Shown here one piece after another: positions 1 through 5,488 of a stretch of DNA of 6,161 nt. Source of the DNA: Xanthobacteraceae bacterium (GTDB taxonomy: Bacteria; Pseudomonadota; Alphaproteobacteria; Rhizobiales; Xanthobacteraceae); the NCBI GenBank assembly GCA_030043175.1, contig JASHYD010001228.1:1-6161 (forward strand), written 5' to 3'. Under the pieces are notes generated by a model that did no database searches, was not told where the DNA came from, and saw nothing but the letters and a program-made list of their open reading frames with translations. Every line of letters begins with the position of its first letter. The stretch's first letter is position 1. A program made the position numbers and the translations under genes.

Positions 1-1
1 C

Positions 2-1369
2 GGCGGGCTGCGCTATCTCGAACATTACGATTTCCGCCTCGTGCGGGAATCGCTGCAGGAACGCGAGGTGCTGCTGCGCATTGCGCCCCATATCGTGCAG
101 CCGCTGCGGATCGTGTTGCCGTACCGCCGCGGCCTGCGTCCAGCATGGCTGCTGCGGCTTGGATTGTTCATTTATGATCACATGGGCGGACGCCAGCAGC
201 TGGCGCCAACCCGCACGCTCGACCTGTTATGCGATCCGGCCGGCATGCCGCTCAAGCCCGGGCTGTTCCGCACCGGCTTCGCGTTTTCCGATTGCCGGGG
301 AGATGATGCGCGGCTCGTCGTGCTCAACGCGCGCGACGCCGCTGACCGCGGCGCCGTCATCCGCACCCGCACCAAGGTCGTACTCGCGGCGCGGCGTGAC
401 AGCCATTGGGACGTCACCGTCGAAGATCAGGCAACCCGCCGGCGCGATGTCATCGCGGCACGTGCGCTCGTCAACGCGGCGGGCCCGTGGGCCGAACAAA
501 CCCTTTCCTCATGCCTCGGTGTCGAACCAGCACCGCACCGGCGGGTGCGCCTTGTCAAAGGGTCTCATATCGTGGTGCCGCAACTGTTCGATGATGGCGG
601 CGCCTACATGTTGCAGAACCCCGATGGCCGCATCGTCTTCGCCCTGCCGTACGCAGGCAACCATACCCTGATCGGCACCACGGAACAGGATTTTTCCGGC
701 AATCCGGCACAGGTGGCCGCCACTCCTGAGGAAATTCAATATCTGTGCGAGGGGGCTTCAAGATATTTTGCGCGCTCGATTGCTCCTGCGGATGTGGTGT
801 GGTGCTATTCCGGGGTGCGGCCACTCTATGACGATCGTAAGCGTGACGCAGCGGCCGCCACGCGGGACTACGCGCTCGAGCTCGACGCGCCGCCGGCGGG
901 CGCGCCGCTGCTGTCGATCTTCGGCGGCAAGATCACCACCTACCGTCGCCTCGCCGAGGCTGCGCTTGTTCGCCTTGCGCCCTTTCTCCCGTCATTGACA
1001 ATGCGACGCGCCGGCTGGACGGCGTTCACGCCGCTGCCCGGCGGCACTTGCGAGCCCCACGCACTCGCCCGGAAACTCGCGAGAATGCATCCGTTCCTTT
1101 CACCAACGCTCGCCCGTCGGCTTGCCGCGACCTATGGCGAACGCGCGCAGCTCATTGTGGCGGGCGCCCGTACGACCACCGATCTCGGTACGGCTTTCGG
1201 CGCCACGCTGACGCAAGCCGAAGTGCGCTACCTGATGAGACAAGAATTCGCCAGAACTGCCGCCGATGTGCTGTGGCGGCGCACCAAGCTCGGGCTTGCG
1301 TTTTCCAACGCCGAGGCGGCAGCGCTCGATCGATTCATGGCCGCCGCCGCCTCAGAGATGGCGCCCTAG
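2..1369 (+). CDS. glpD: Aerobic glycerol-3-phosphate dehydrogenase GlpD, 5'-truncated by the window edge
   Basis: FAD-dependent membrane-associated enzyme that oxidises sn-glycerol-3-phosphate to dihydroxyacetone phosphate and feeds electrons to the quinone pool. The frame is open from base 2, giving 455 visible residues. It begins inside the conserved block GGLRYLEHYDFRLVRESL, which in E. coli GlpD (about 501 aa) lies near residue 51. About 50 residues, including the N-terminal GxGxxG FAD-binding motif, therefore lie outside the window. The ATG at 41 is internal and is not the true start. Further family blocks are VNAAGPWAEQTL, RLVKGSH, ALPYAGNHTLIGTTEQDF, YSGVRPLYDD and FGGKITTYRRLAEAAL. 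The Arg in SGVRPL and the Lys in GGKITTYR match substrate-site residues as I recall them from the E. coli structure. The helical C-terminal domain is complete (AEVRYLMRQEFARTAADVLWRRTKLGL). The gene is convergent with the small membrane gene downstream, and glpK follows about 730 bp later. Family assignment is secure. Confidence 0.96.
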   Translation, partial: GGLRYLEHYDFRLVRESLQEREVLLRIAPHIVQPLRIVLPYRRGLRPAWLLRLGLFIYDHMGGRQQLAPTRTLDLLCDPAGMPLKPGLFRTGFAFSDCRGDDARLVVLNARDAADRGAVIRTRTKVVLAARRDSHWDVTVEDQATRRRDVIAARALVNAAGPWAEQTLSSCLGVEPAPHRRVRLVKGSHIVVPQLFDDGGAYMLQNPDGRIVFALPYAGNHTLIGTTEQDFSGNPAQVAATPEEIQYLCEGASRYFARSIAPADVVWCYSGVRPLYDDRKRDAAAATRDYALELDAPPAGAPLLSIFGGKITTYRRLAEAALVRLAPFLPSLTMRRAGWTAFTPLPGGTCEPHALARKLARMHPFLSPTLARRLAATYGERAQLIVAGARTTTDLGTAFGATLTQAEVRYLMRQEFARTAADVLWRRTKLGLAFSNAEAAALDRFMAAAASEMAP

Positions 1370-1436
1370 GCTCCGGCGCGTCTTGCCCCAGCCCTATCCG
1401 GTCAGCTGGCCTGATGGTGTTGCCGCCGTCATCGCG

Positions 1437-1853
1437 TCAATGCGCATCGACATGCGGCGTGCTGCCTGGCGGGTTGTGAGACGTTATCAGGGAGCGCAGG
1501 TCCGACAGATCGTGGAAGTTATTGACGACCCACATGCCTGCCAGCGCAATGAGACCGGCGATAAAAATTGTCGGGAGGGTCACGATCACGGTGCCGATGA
1601 AGGTCGCGAAGGCACCCAACACTCTCAGGGCCGCCGTCCACAGCTGCATGGCCGCGACGAACAGGAAATACACCACCGCCGCGATCACAACGACGAACAG
1701 TATCTGTTTCCACAGCGGCCAACTCCCCCACTGTGCCTGAGTCACCTTGATGAACTGGTCGCTCGACCACGCAAAAACGAGCTGAATAAATCCAAGAAGT
1801 TCGGCAAAGCCCCGTTCCAGGTATTGCCGGGACTGGTCGGAGACCTGTTCCAT
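1437..1853 (-). CDS. Small two-helix membrane protein of unknown function
   Basis: Predicted 138-residue inner-membrane protein that I do not recognise as a named family. Residues 1-45 are amphipathic and rich in Gln, Phe and Trp. Residues about 51-71 form a clear hydrophobic helix (ILFVVVIAAVVYFLFVAAMQ). Residues about 78-110 form a long second hydrophobic stretch, either one long helix or a tight hairpin. The polar C-terminus (about 111-138) ends in a His/Pro-rich tail. No signal-peptide cleavage site or catalytic motif is visible. The start is supported by an AAGGAG Shine-Dalgarno (complement of 1862-1867) 8 nt before the ATG. The gene is convergent with glpD and divergent from glpK, so it sits between two glycerol genes without being co-transcribed with either. 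A role in glycerol metabolism cannot be inferred from position alone. The strong ribosome site and coherent membrane topology support a real gene. Confidence 0.75.
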   Translation of the reverse strand: MEQVSDQSRQYLERGFAELLGFIQLVFAWSSDQFIKVTQAQWGSWPLWKQILFVVVIAAVVYFLFVAAMQLWTAALRVLGAFATFIGTVIVTLPTIFIAGLIALAGMWVVNNFHDLSDLRSLITSHNPPGSTPHVDAH

Positions 1854-1861
1854 GGCCGAAG

Positions 1862-1867
1862 CTCCTT
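1862..1867 (-). promoter_or_regulatory. Ribosome binding site of the small membrane protein gene
   Basis: The minus strand reads AAGGAG, 8 nt upstream of the ATG at 1853. It fixes the start of the 138-residue protein and is the main argument that this reading frame is translated. Confidence 0.7.
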
Positions 1868-1959
1868 GCCGTCAGGCCGGCGGATAGTTCCAACAAGATG
1901 ACCTGCGTGGCAAGCACCTTCGAACGTGGTGGGACTGCCAGTCGCCGGGGAGGTGGGGC

Positions 1960-1974
1960 GGATTGGCGCAATCC
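1960..1974. repeat. 15-bp inverted repeat upstream of glpK, possible operator
   Basis: GGATTG-GCG-CAATCC is a perfect inverted repeat with 6-bp arms and a 3-bp centre. It lies about 130 bp upstream of the glpK start and about 105 bp upstream of the divergent membrane-protein start. Outside it, GGTGG (1952-1956) and CCACC (1973-1977) partly extend the symmetry. It sits in the only control region available to glpK, so it may bind a regulator. No known regulator motif was recognised. A fortuitous GC-rich palindrome is the alternative. Confidence 0.35.
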
Positions 1975-2033
1975 ACCGGCCAGCGGCACAATACGCCTTC
2001 GGCTGTTGCATCCTGCGCTGCTGCGGTCACACT

Positions 2034-2041
2034 GATATAGT
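2034..2041 (+). promoter_or_regulatory. Candidate -10 element for glpK
   Basis: GATATAGT is the most AT-rich segment in the glpK upstream region and contains hexamers close to TATAAT (GATATA, TATAGT). It lies about 62-69 bp before the glpK ATG. TTGCAT (2006-2011) resembles a -35 element, but the spacing of 22-24 bp is too long for a standard sigma-70 promoter. The promoter is therefore either activator-dependent or elsewhere. Weak call. Confidence 0.2.
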
Positions 2042-2102
2042 GCCAAGCTCGCTCACCCGGTTCCCCCCGGGCCTGCCCCAATGCGAACCCCGATGGGTGC
2101 CG

Positions 2103-3641
2103 ATGACTCACATTATCGCCATCGATCAAGGCACAACGTCCTCTCGCGCCATTGTGTTCCGCCGCGATTGCTCCGTCGCGGCCATCGCCGGGCAGGAGTT
2201 TCCTCAGCATTTTCCGCGATCCGGATGGGTCGAGCACGATCCCGAGGACATTTGGCGCACGGTGCTGGCAACCGGCCGCGACGCCATCGCCAGGGCCGGG
2301 CTGGCGGCGCGCGACATCGCCGCGATCGGCATCGCCAACCAGCGCGAGACGGCCTTGGTGTGGGATCGCGCCTCCGGCAAGCCGATTTACAACGCCATCG
2401 TGTGGCAGGACCGGCGCACGGCGCCACTGTGCCGCCGGCTCAAGGACGCGGGCGTGGAGGCGCAAGTCGCGGCGCGCACCGGCCTTTTGCTCGACCCCTA
2501 CTTTTCCGCCTCCAAGATCGCCTGGCTTCTCGACCACGTGCCAGGCGCGCGAACGAAAGCCGAGCGCGGCGAGCTTGCCTTCGGCACGGTGGATTCGTTT
2601 TTGCTGTGGCGGCTGACGTCGGGCGCCGTGCATGCCACCGACGCCACCAACGCGTCGCGCACCGCGCTCTATGACATCCACGCCAACACATGGAGCGACG
2701 AACTTTGCGCCGCGTTCGGTGTGCCGCGGGCGATGCTTCCCGAGGTGCGCGACTGCGCCGCCGACTACGGCGTGACGGCGCCGTCGCTGTTCGGCGCTGC
2801 TATTCCGATCCGCGGCATTGCGGGCGACCAGCAGGCTGCCCTGATCGGCCAGGCCTGCTTTGCCCCCGGCATGATGAAATCGACCTACGGCACCGGATGC
2901 TTTGCGGTCCTCAACACCGGCGCGACCGCGATCAAATCACACCACCGCCTGCTCTCCACCATTGCCTATCGCCTGGCCGGCAAGACCATCTACGGCCTCG
3001 AAGGCGCTATCTTCATCGCCGGCGCCGCCGTGCAATGGCTGCGCGACGGCTTGCGCGTCGTGCCCACCGCAGCCGCTACCGGCCCCATGGCGGAGGCGGC
3101 CGATGCAGGCCAGGACGTCATTCTGGTGCCGGCCTTTGTCGGGCTGGGAGCGCCGCATTGGGATGCCGAAGCGCGCGGCGCGTTGTTCGGGCTGACGCGC
3201 CACACCGGGCCGAACGAGCTCGCGCGGGCCGCGCTGGAGAGCGTCTGCTTCCAGATGCTCGACCTTCTGGACGCCATGCGGGCCGATTGTCGCGACAGCG
3301 ATTGCAGCGGCGGTAACGACCCCGGCGGCAAAGATCGAGGCCATTTTGCCGACACCGTTCTGCGCGTCGACGGCGGCATGGTGGCGTCCGACTGGACCAT
3401 GCAGCGGCTGGCCGACATTCTCGCCGCGCCGGTCGATCGCCCGACGATCCTTGAGACCACCGCCCTCGGCGCCGCCTATCTGGCTGGCCTGCAATCCGGG
3501 CTCTACCCGGAGCCCCAGGCTTTTGCGGCCCGCTGGGCGCTGGACCGCCGCTTCACTCCCGCCATGGACGACGCCACGCGCCGGCGCAAAGTCGCGGCCT
3601 GGAGGGACGCAGTCGCGCGGACGCTGAGCGGGGGGCGCTAA
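2103..3641 (+). CDS. glpK: Glycerol kinase GlpK
   Basis: Cytoplasmic FGGY-family kinase that phosphorylates glycerol with ATP to sn-glycerol-3-phosphate, the substrate of GlpD. The 512-residue product is complete (E. coli GlpK is about 502). The N-terminal phosphate loop [13 protein letters not shown] begins at residue 5. It is followed by [12 protein letters not shown], the glycerol-site region IVWQDRRTA, and [13 protein letters not shown], whose Asp242 aligns with the E. coli catalytic base Asp245. [33 protein letters not shown] and [12 protein letters not shown] follow. The ATG at 2103 is chosen because it places [12 protein letters not shown] exactly at the family N-terminus; the frame stays open upstream only as unrelated sequence. 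No good Shine-Dalgarno precedes it, and an in-frame GTG at 2097 is possible. Two oddities are visible. The E. coli fructose-1,6-bisphosphate loop GGKGGTR is replaced (residues 227-233, PSLFGAA), and a Gly/Asp-rich insertion occupies residues about 396-419. Confidence 0.97.
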   Translation: MTHIIAIDQGTTSSRAIVFRRDCSVAAIAGQEFPQHFPRSGWVEHDPEDIWRTVLATGRDAIARAGLAARDIAAIGIANQRETALVWDRASGKPIYNAIVWQDRRTAPLCRRLKDAGVEAQVAARTGLLLDPYFSASKIAWLLDHVPGARTKAERGELAFGTVDSFLLWRLTSGAVHATDATNASRTALYDIHANTWSDELCAAFGVPRAMLPEVRDCAADYGVTAPSLFGAAIPIRGIAGDQQAALIGQACFAPGMMKSTYGTGCFAVLNTGATAIKSHHRLLSTIAYRLAGKTIYGLEGAIFIAGAAVQWLRDGLRVVPTAAATGPMAEAADAGQDVILVPAFVGLGAPHWDAEARGALFGLTRHTGPNELARAALESVCFQMLDLLDAMRADCRDSDCSGGNDPGGKDRGHFADTVLRVDGGMVASDWTMQRLADILAAPVDRPTILETTALGAAYLAGLQSGLYPEPQAFAARWALDRRFTPAMDDATRRRKVAAWRDAVARTLSGGR

Positions 3642-3646
3642 CGTCT

Positions 3647-3662
3647 TCCCTGCTCGCAGGGA
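3647..3662 (+). terminator. Weak rho-independent terminator-like hairpin after glpK
   Basis: TCCCTG-CTCG-CAGGGA forms a perfect 6-bp stem with a 4-nt loop, starting 6 bases after the glpK stop codon and followed by TTT then CC. Position and shape suit a terminator, but the stem is short and the T tract is minimal, so termination may be partial. Confidence 0.4.
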
Positions 3663-3939
3663 TTTCCGCTACCAGGGGGCGCAAGGCAGCCTCTCGATAT
3701 GGCGACGGCGTTTTGTGGTCACCGGCCTATTTCACTGGGTCGCCCGGCGGCGCTCGCTTGTCGATGAAAATTTCGTGACTGGAAGGAAGCCGCTGACGAA
3801 TTCAACCGATGCGCAACCGCTGACCCGGGAGCGGGTGGCGAGCGTGGACCATTGACGCACGGGCGCACATCCGCGACGAAGGAAAGCTTCGCGGCCTTCA
3901 GAATCTTCCCACAAAGGAAGACGGCGACATTCGCGCCTG
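3663..3939. other. Convergent intergenic region with no convincing gene
   Basis: This region lies between the 3' ends of glpK (+) and the transporter (-). On + a short open frame with a GTG start (3715-3855, 46 codons) contains SLVDENFVTGRKPL and ends VASVDH. It has no ribosome site and no recognisable relative, so it could be a gene remnant. On - a 72-codon Arg-rich frame (3732-3950) overlaps the transporter stop by 11 bases and shows no domain. Small hairpins occur at 3877-3891 (CGAAG-GAAAG-CTTCG) and 3905-3920 (CTTCC-CACAAA-GGAAG). The latter, read on - as CTTCC-TTTGTG-GGAAG then ATTCT, could weakly terminate the transporter transcript. No insertion-sequence ends, tRNA or CRISPR structure were seen. 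Confidence 0.5.
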
Positions 3940-5265
3940 TCAGCCGTCATACTCCGCCGAAATATCCTTGCCGGTGTAATCCGGCATCAACGCCGCCGAT
4001 GCCAGGCTCACGATAGCGCAAGCGGCAATGTAGATGGAAATCGCGTAGCCGGTCTGATAGGTGCTAAACAGCCATGTCGCGATGATCGGCGCGGGTCCGC
4101 CTGCGATCACGGAAGCAAGCTGGTAGCCCAAAGAGGCCCCGCTATAACGCAACCGGGGCGTGAAAGCCTCGGCGATCAGTGCTGCCTGCGGCCCATATTG
4201 GATGTCGTGCGGAATGAGCGAAAGCACAATGGCGATGAACACGGCCGCCCCGACTGCGGTGTCAACCATCGCGAAATACAGAAAGCCAAACAGGCCTGTC
4301 GCGGCGGCGCCGATGAGATACATCTTCCTGCGCCCGATGCGATCGGAGATATGGCCCGACAGCGGGATGGTGACGAACGACACGCAAGACGCCGCGAGTA
4401 CTGCCGTCAGAATCAAGTCTCGCGACATGTGCAACGTGTTGACCGCATACGCGAAGATGAACGCAGTGAAGATATAAAATGGCGCCTGCTCGGACATCCG
4501 CAGCAAGGCAGAGAGGATGATCTCCTTGGGCTGCTTGGCGAATACCTCGATGATGGGCGCCCGTTCGATCTTGTCCTGATCGAGTAGCCGCTGGAACACC
4601 GGCGTCTCGAGGACGCCAAGGCGAATCCACAGGCCGATACCGACGAGAATAATTGAAAGGGCGAAGGGGACACGCCAGCCCCATATCGCGAACTGGTCGC
4701 CCGACCATGCGCTGAATGCCAGGATCGCAAGGTTCGACAGGAATAAGCCGCACGGCACCCCGAACTGCGGCCAGGATGCCACCAGGCCGCGCTCGCCATG
4801 GTGCCGCGCCCACTCCATCGACAGCAGCACCGATCCGCCCCATTCACCGCCGACGCCGATCCCCTGGATCATCCGCAAAATGGTCAGGATGACAGCGCCC
4901 CAGATTCCGATCTGCTCGTAGGTCGGCACGAATGCGATCAGGAAGGTCGCAATCCCCATGCAGAGAAGGGTGGCGATGAGTGTCGCCTTGCGGCCGATGC
5001 GATCGCCATAGTGACCAAAAATCGCGGCGCCGATAGGGCGGCCGACAAACCCAATGAAATAGGTGCCGAATGCCGCAAGGGTCGCCGTCAACGGGTCTTC
5101 GTTGGGAAAGTAGAGCTTGCCGAAGATGAGGCCGGCGGCCGTGCCATAGATAAAAAAGTCGTACCATTCGATGGCGGTGCCGATGCTCGAGGCGATCACC
5201 GCCTTGCGCAGCTGCGCGCTATGGTCGGACGCCGACAGCGTCACGTATGTGGCTGTCGTAGTCAT
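3940..5265 (-). CDS. MFS transporter of the metabolite:H+ symporter (MHS) family
   Basis: A 441-residue inner-membrane secondary transporter with the usual 12-helix MFS plan, related to ShiA (shikimate), ProP (proline/betaine) and KgtP (2-oxoglutarate) type carriers. The N-terminus shows the MHS hallmark SSIGTAIEWYDFFIYGTAAGLIFGKLYFP (residues about 27-54). MFS motif A appears twice, as GHYGDRIGRK (84-93) and GHISDRIGRRK (304-314), at equivalent places in the two halves. GIGVGGEWGG (135-144) and RLRYSGASLGYQ (371-382) are further MHS blocks. The start at 5265 is chosen because GGAGGG lies 6 nt upstream and because the MHS N-terminus begins there; the frame remains open for another 120 codons with no membrane-protein character. 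Substrate is not predictable, with a small carboxylate or zwitterion most likely by family. It is convergent with glpK and divergent from uvrB. A link to glycerol is not supported by anything specific. Confidence 0.93.
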   Translation of the reverse strand: MTTTATYVTLSASDHSAQLRKAVIASSIGTAIEWYDFFIYGTAAGLIFGKLYFPNEDPLTATLAAFGTYFIGFVGRPIGAAIFGHYGDRIGRKATLIATLLCMGIATFLIAFVPTYEQIGIWGAVILTILRMIQGIGVGGEWGGSVLLSMEWARHHGERGLVASWPQFGVPCGLFLSNLAILAFSAWSGDQFAIWGWRVPFALSIILVGIGLWIRLGVLETPVFQRLLDQDKIERAPIIEVFAKQPKEIILSALLRMSEQAPFYIFTAFIFAYAVNTLHMSRDLILTAVLAASCVSFVTIPLSGHISDRIGRRKMYLIGAAATGLFGFLYFAMVDTAVGAAVFIAIVLSLIPHDIQYGPQAALIAEAFTPRLRYSGASLGYQLASVIAGGPAPIIATWLFSTYQTGYAISIYIAACAIVSLASAALMPDYTGKDISAEYDG

Positions 5266-5271
5266 GGGAGT

Positions 5272-5277
5272 CCCTCC
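5272..5277 (-). promoter_or_regulatory. Ribosome binding site of the MHS transporter
   Basis: The minus strand reads GGAGGG, 6 nt before the ATG at 5265. This decides in favour of the 441-residue protein over the 561-residue open frame, whose upstream part covers the divergent control region and the antisense of uvrB. Confidence 0.85.
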
Positions 5278-5294
5278 AGGCCTATCTCGTTCTC

Positions 5295-5309
5295 GTTCGC
5301 AGCCGGTTC
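5295..5309. promoter_or_regulatory. LexA-type (SOS) box, GTTC-N7-GTTC
   Basis: GTTC-GCAGCCG-GTTC matches exactly the direct-repeat LexA operator described for alphaproteobacteria (GTTC-N7-GTTC, or GAAC-N7-GAAC on the other strand). It lies in the divergent region, 180 bp before the uvrB start and about 30 bp before the transporter start. Excision-repair genes are classical LexA targets, which makes the match more credible. A third GTTC at 5289-5292 forms a tandem TCGTTC-TCGTTC with the first half-site. A short hairpin (GCCGGT-TCTT-ACCGGC, 5302-5317) overlaps the box and might be the real signal. Binding is not shown. Confidence 0.5.
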
Positions 5310-5329
5310 TTACCGGCAAATCCTTGGAA

Positions 5330-5358
5330 AGCATAATCAAACCGGGGCGCCGGTTCAA
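5330..5358 (-). promoter_or_regulatory. Candidate sigma-70 promoter for the MHS transporter
   Basis: On the minus strand, TTGAAC (complement of 5353-5358) is followed after 17 bp by TATGCT (complement of 5330-5335). Each matches 4 of 6 consensus bases at ideal spacing. The predicted start near 5323 gives a leader of about 58 nt ending in the strong ribosome site. The palindrome 5356-5369 covers the upstream edge of the -35. Motif-based only. Confidence 0.35.
5332..5337 (+). promoter_or_regulatory. Candidate -10 element for uvrB
   Basis: CATAAT matches 5 of 6 consensus bases. The matching -35 position (about 5309-5315) is weak in sequence and directly abuts the LexA-type box, as expected for an SOS-repressible promoter. 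Transcription would start near 5344 and give a leader of about 145 nt that contains the 10-bp hairpin. It overlaps the proposed transporter -10 on the other strand. Confidence 0.3.
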
Positions 5359-5369
5359 CACCAGTGTTG
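5356..5369. repeat. 14-bp palindrome, possible operator of the transporter
   Basis: CAACAC-CA-GTGTTG is a perfect inverted repeat with 6-bp arms and a 2-bp centre. It overlaps the proposed -35 of the transporter promoter and lies about 90 bp from its start codon, a usual place for a repressor or activator site. No regulator gene is in the window, and the binding family was not recognised. Confidence 0.4.
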
Positions 5370-5385
5370 TATCTCTCACCGAGAC

Positions 5386-5410
5386 GTTGCCCGCCTTTGC
5401 GGCGGGCAAC
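5386..5410. repeat. Perfect 10-bp stem, 5-nt loop hairpin upstream of uvrB
   Basis: GTTGCCCGCC-TTTGC-GGCGGGCAAC is a GC-rich perfect inverted repeat, by far the strongest stem seen in the window. It ends 78 bp before the uvrB start. Neither strand has a T tract after it, so it is not a standard rho-independent terminator. It could be a leader RNA structure of uvrB, or a copy of a dispersed intergenic palindrome; one window cannot distinguish these. Confidence 0.6.
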
Positions 5411-5488
5411 ACGTGGGGCGCGCCGCAGCGGTCACCGATTAAACTACCGCCCCTTCCCCCGGCATCGTTCACGGCCCATATTGCCCGG

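Noticed and set aside
1370..1436. Possible bidirectional terminator between glpD and the small membrane gene
   Set aside because: Only a short imperfect stem with a G-U pair was found (TGATGG with CCGTCA), with no T tract on either strand.
1926..2102. Upstream extension of the glpK frame by 59 codons
   Set aside because: The conserved kinase N-terminus starts at [12 protein letters not shown]; the preceding translation is unrelated to glycerol kinases and covers the presumed promoter.
1872..2681. 269-codon minus-strand open frame across the 5' part of glpK
   Set aside because: It is an antisense shadow of glpK in GC-rich DNA with low-complexity composition and no family resemblance.
2937..3494. 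185-codon minus-strand open frame inside glpK
   Set aside because: It is fully antisense to well-conserved kinase motifs; its length is explained by high GC at third positions.
3732..3950. 72-codon minus-strand open frame overlapping the transporter stop by 11 bases
   Set aside because: It is Arg-rich with no recognisable domain and no clear ribosome site; the overlap looks like translational coupling, but nothing else supports a gene.
4798..5442. 214-codon plus-strand open frame antisense to the transporter
   Set aside because: The minus strand carries clear MHS motifs throughout this region, and this frame is a charged shadow without domains.
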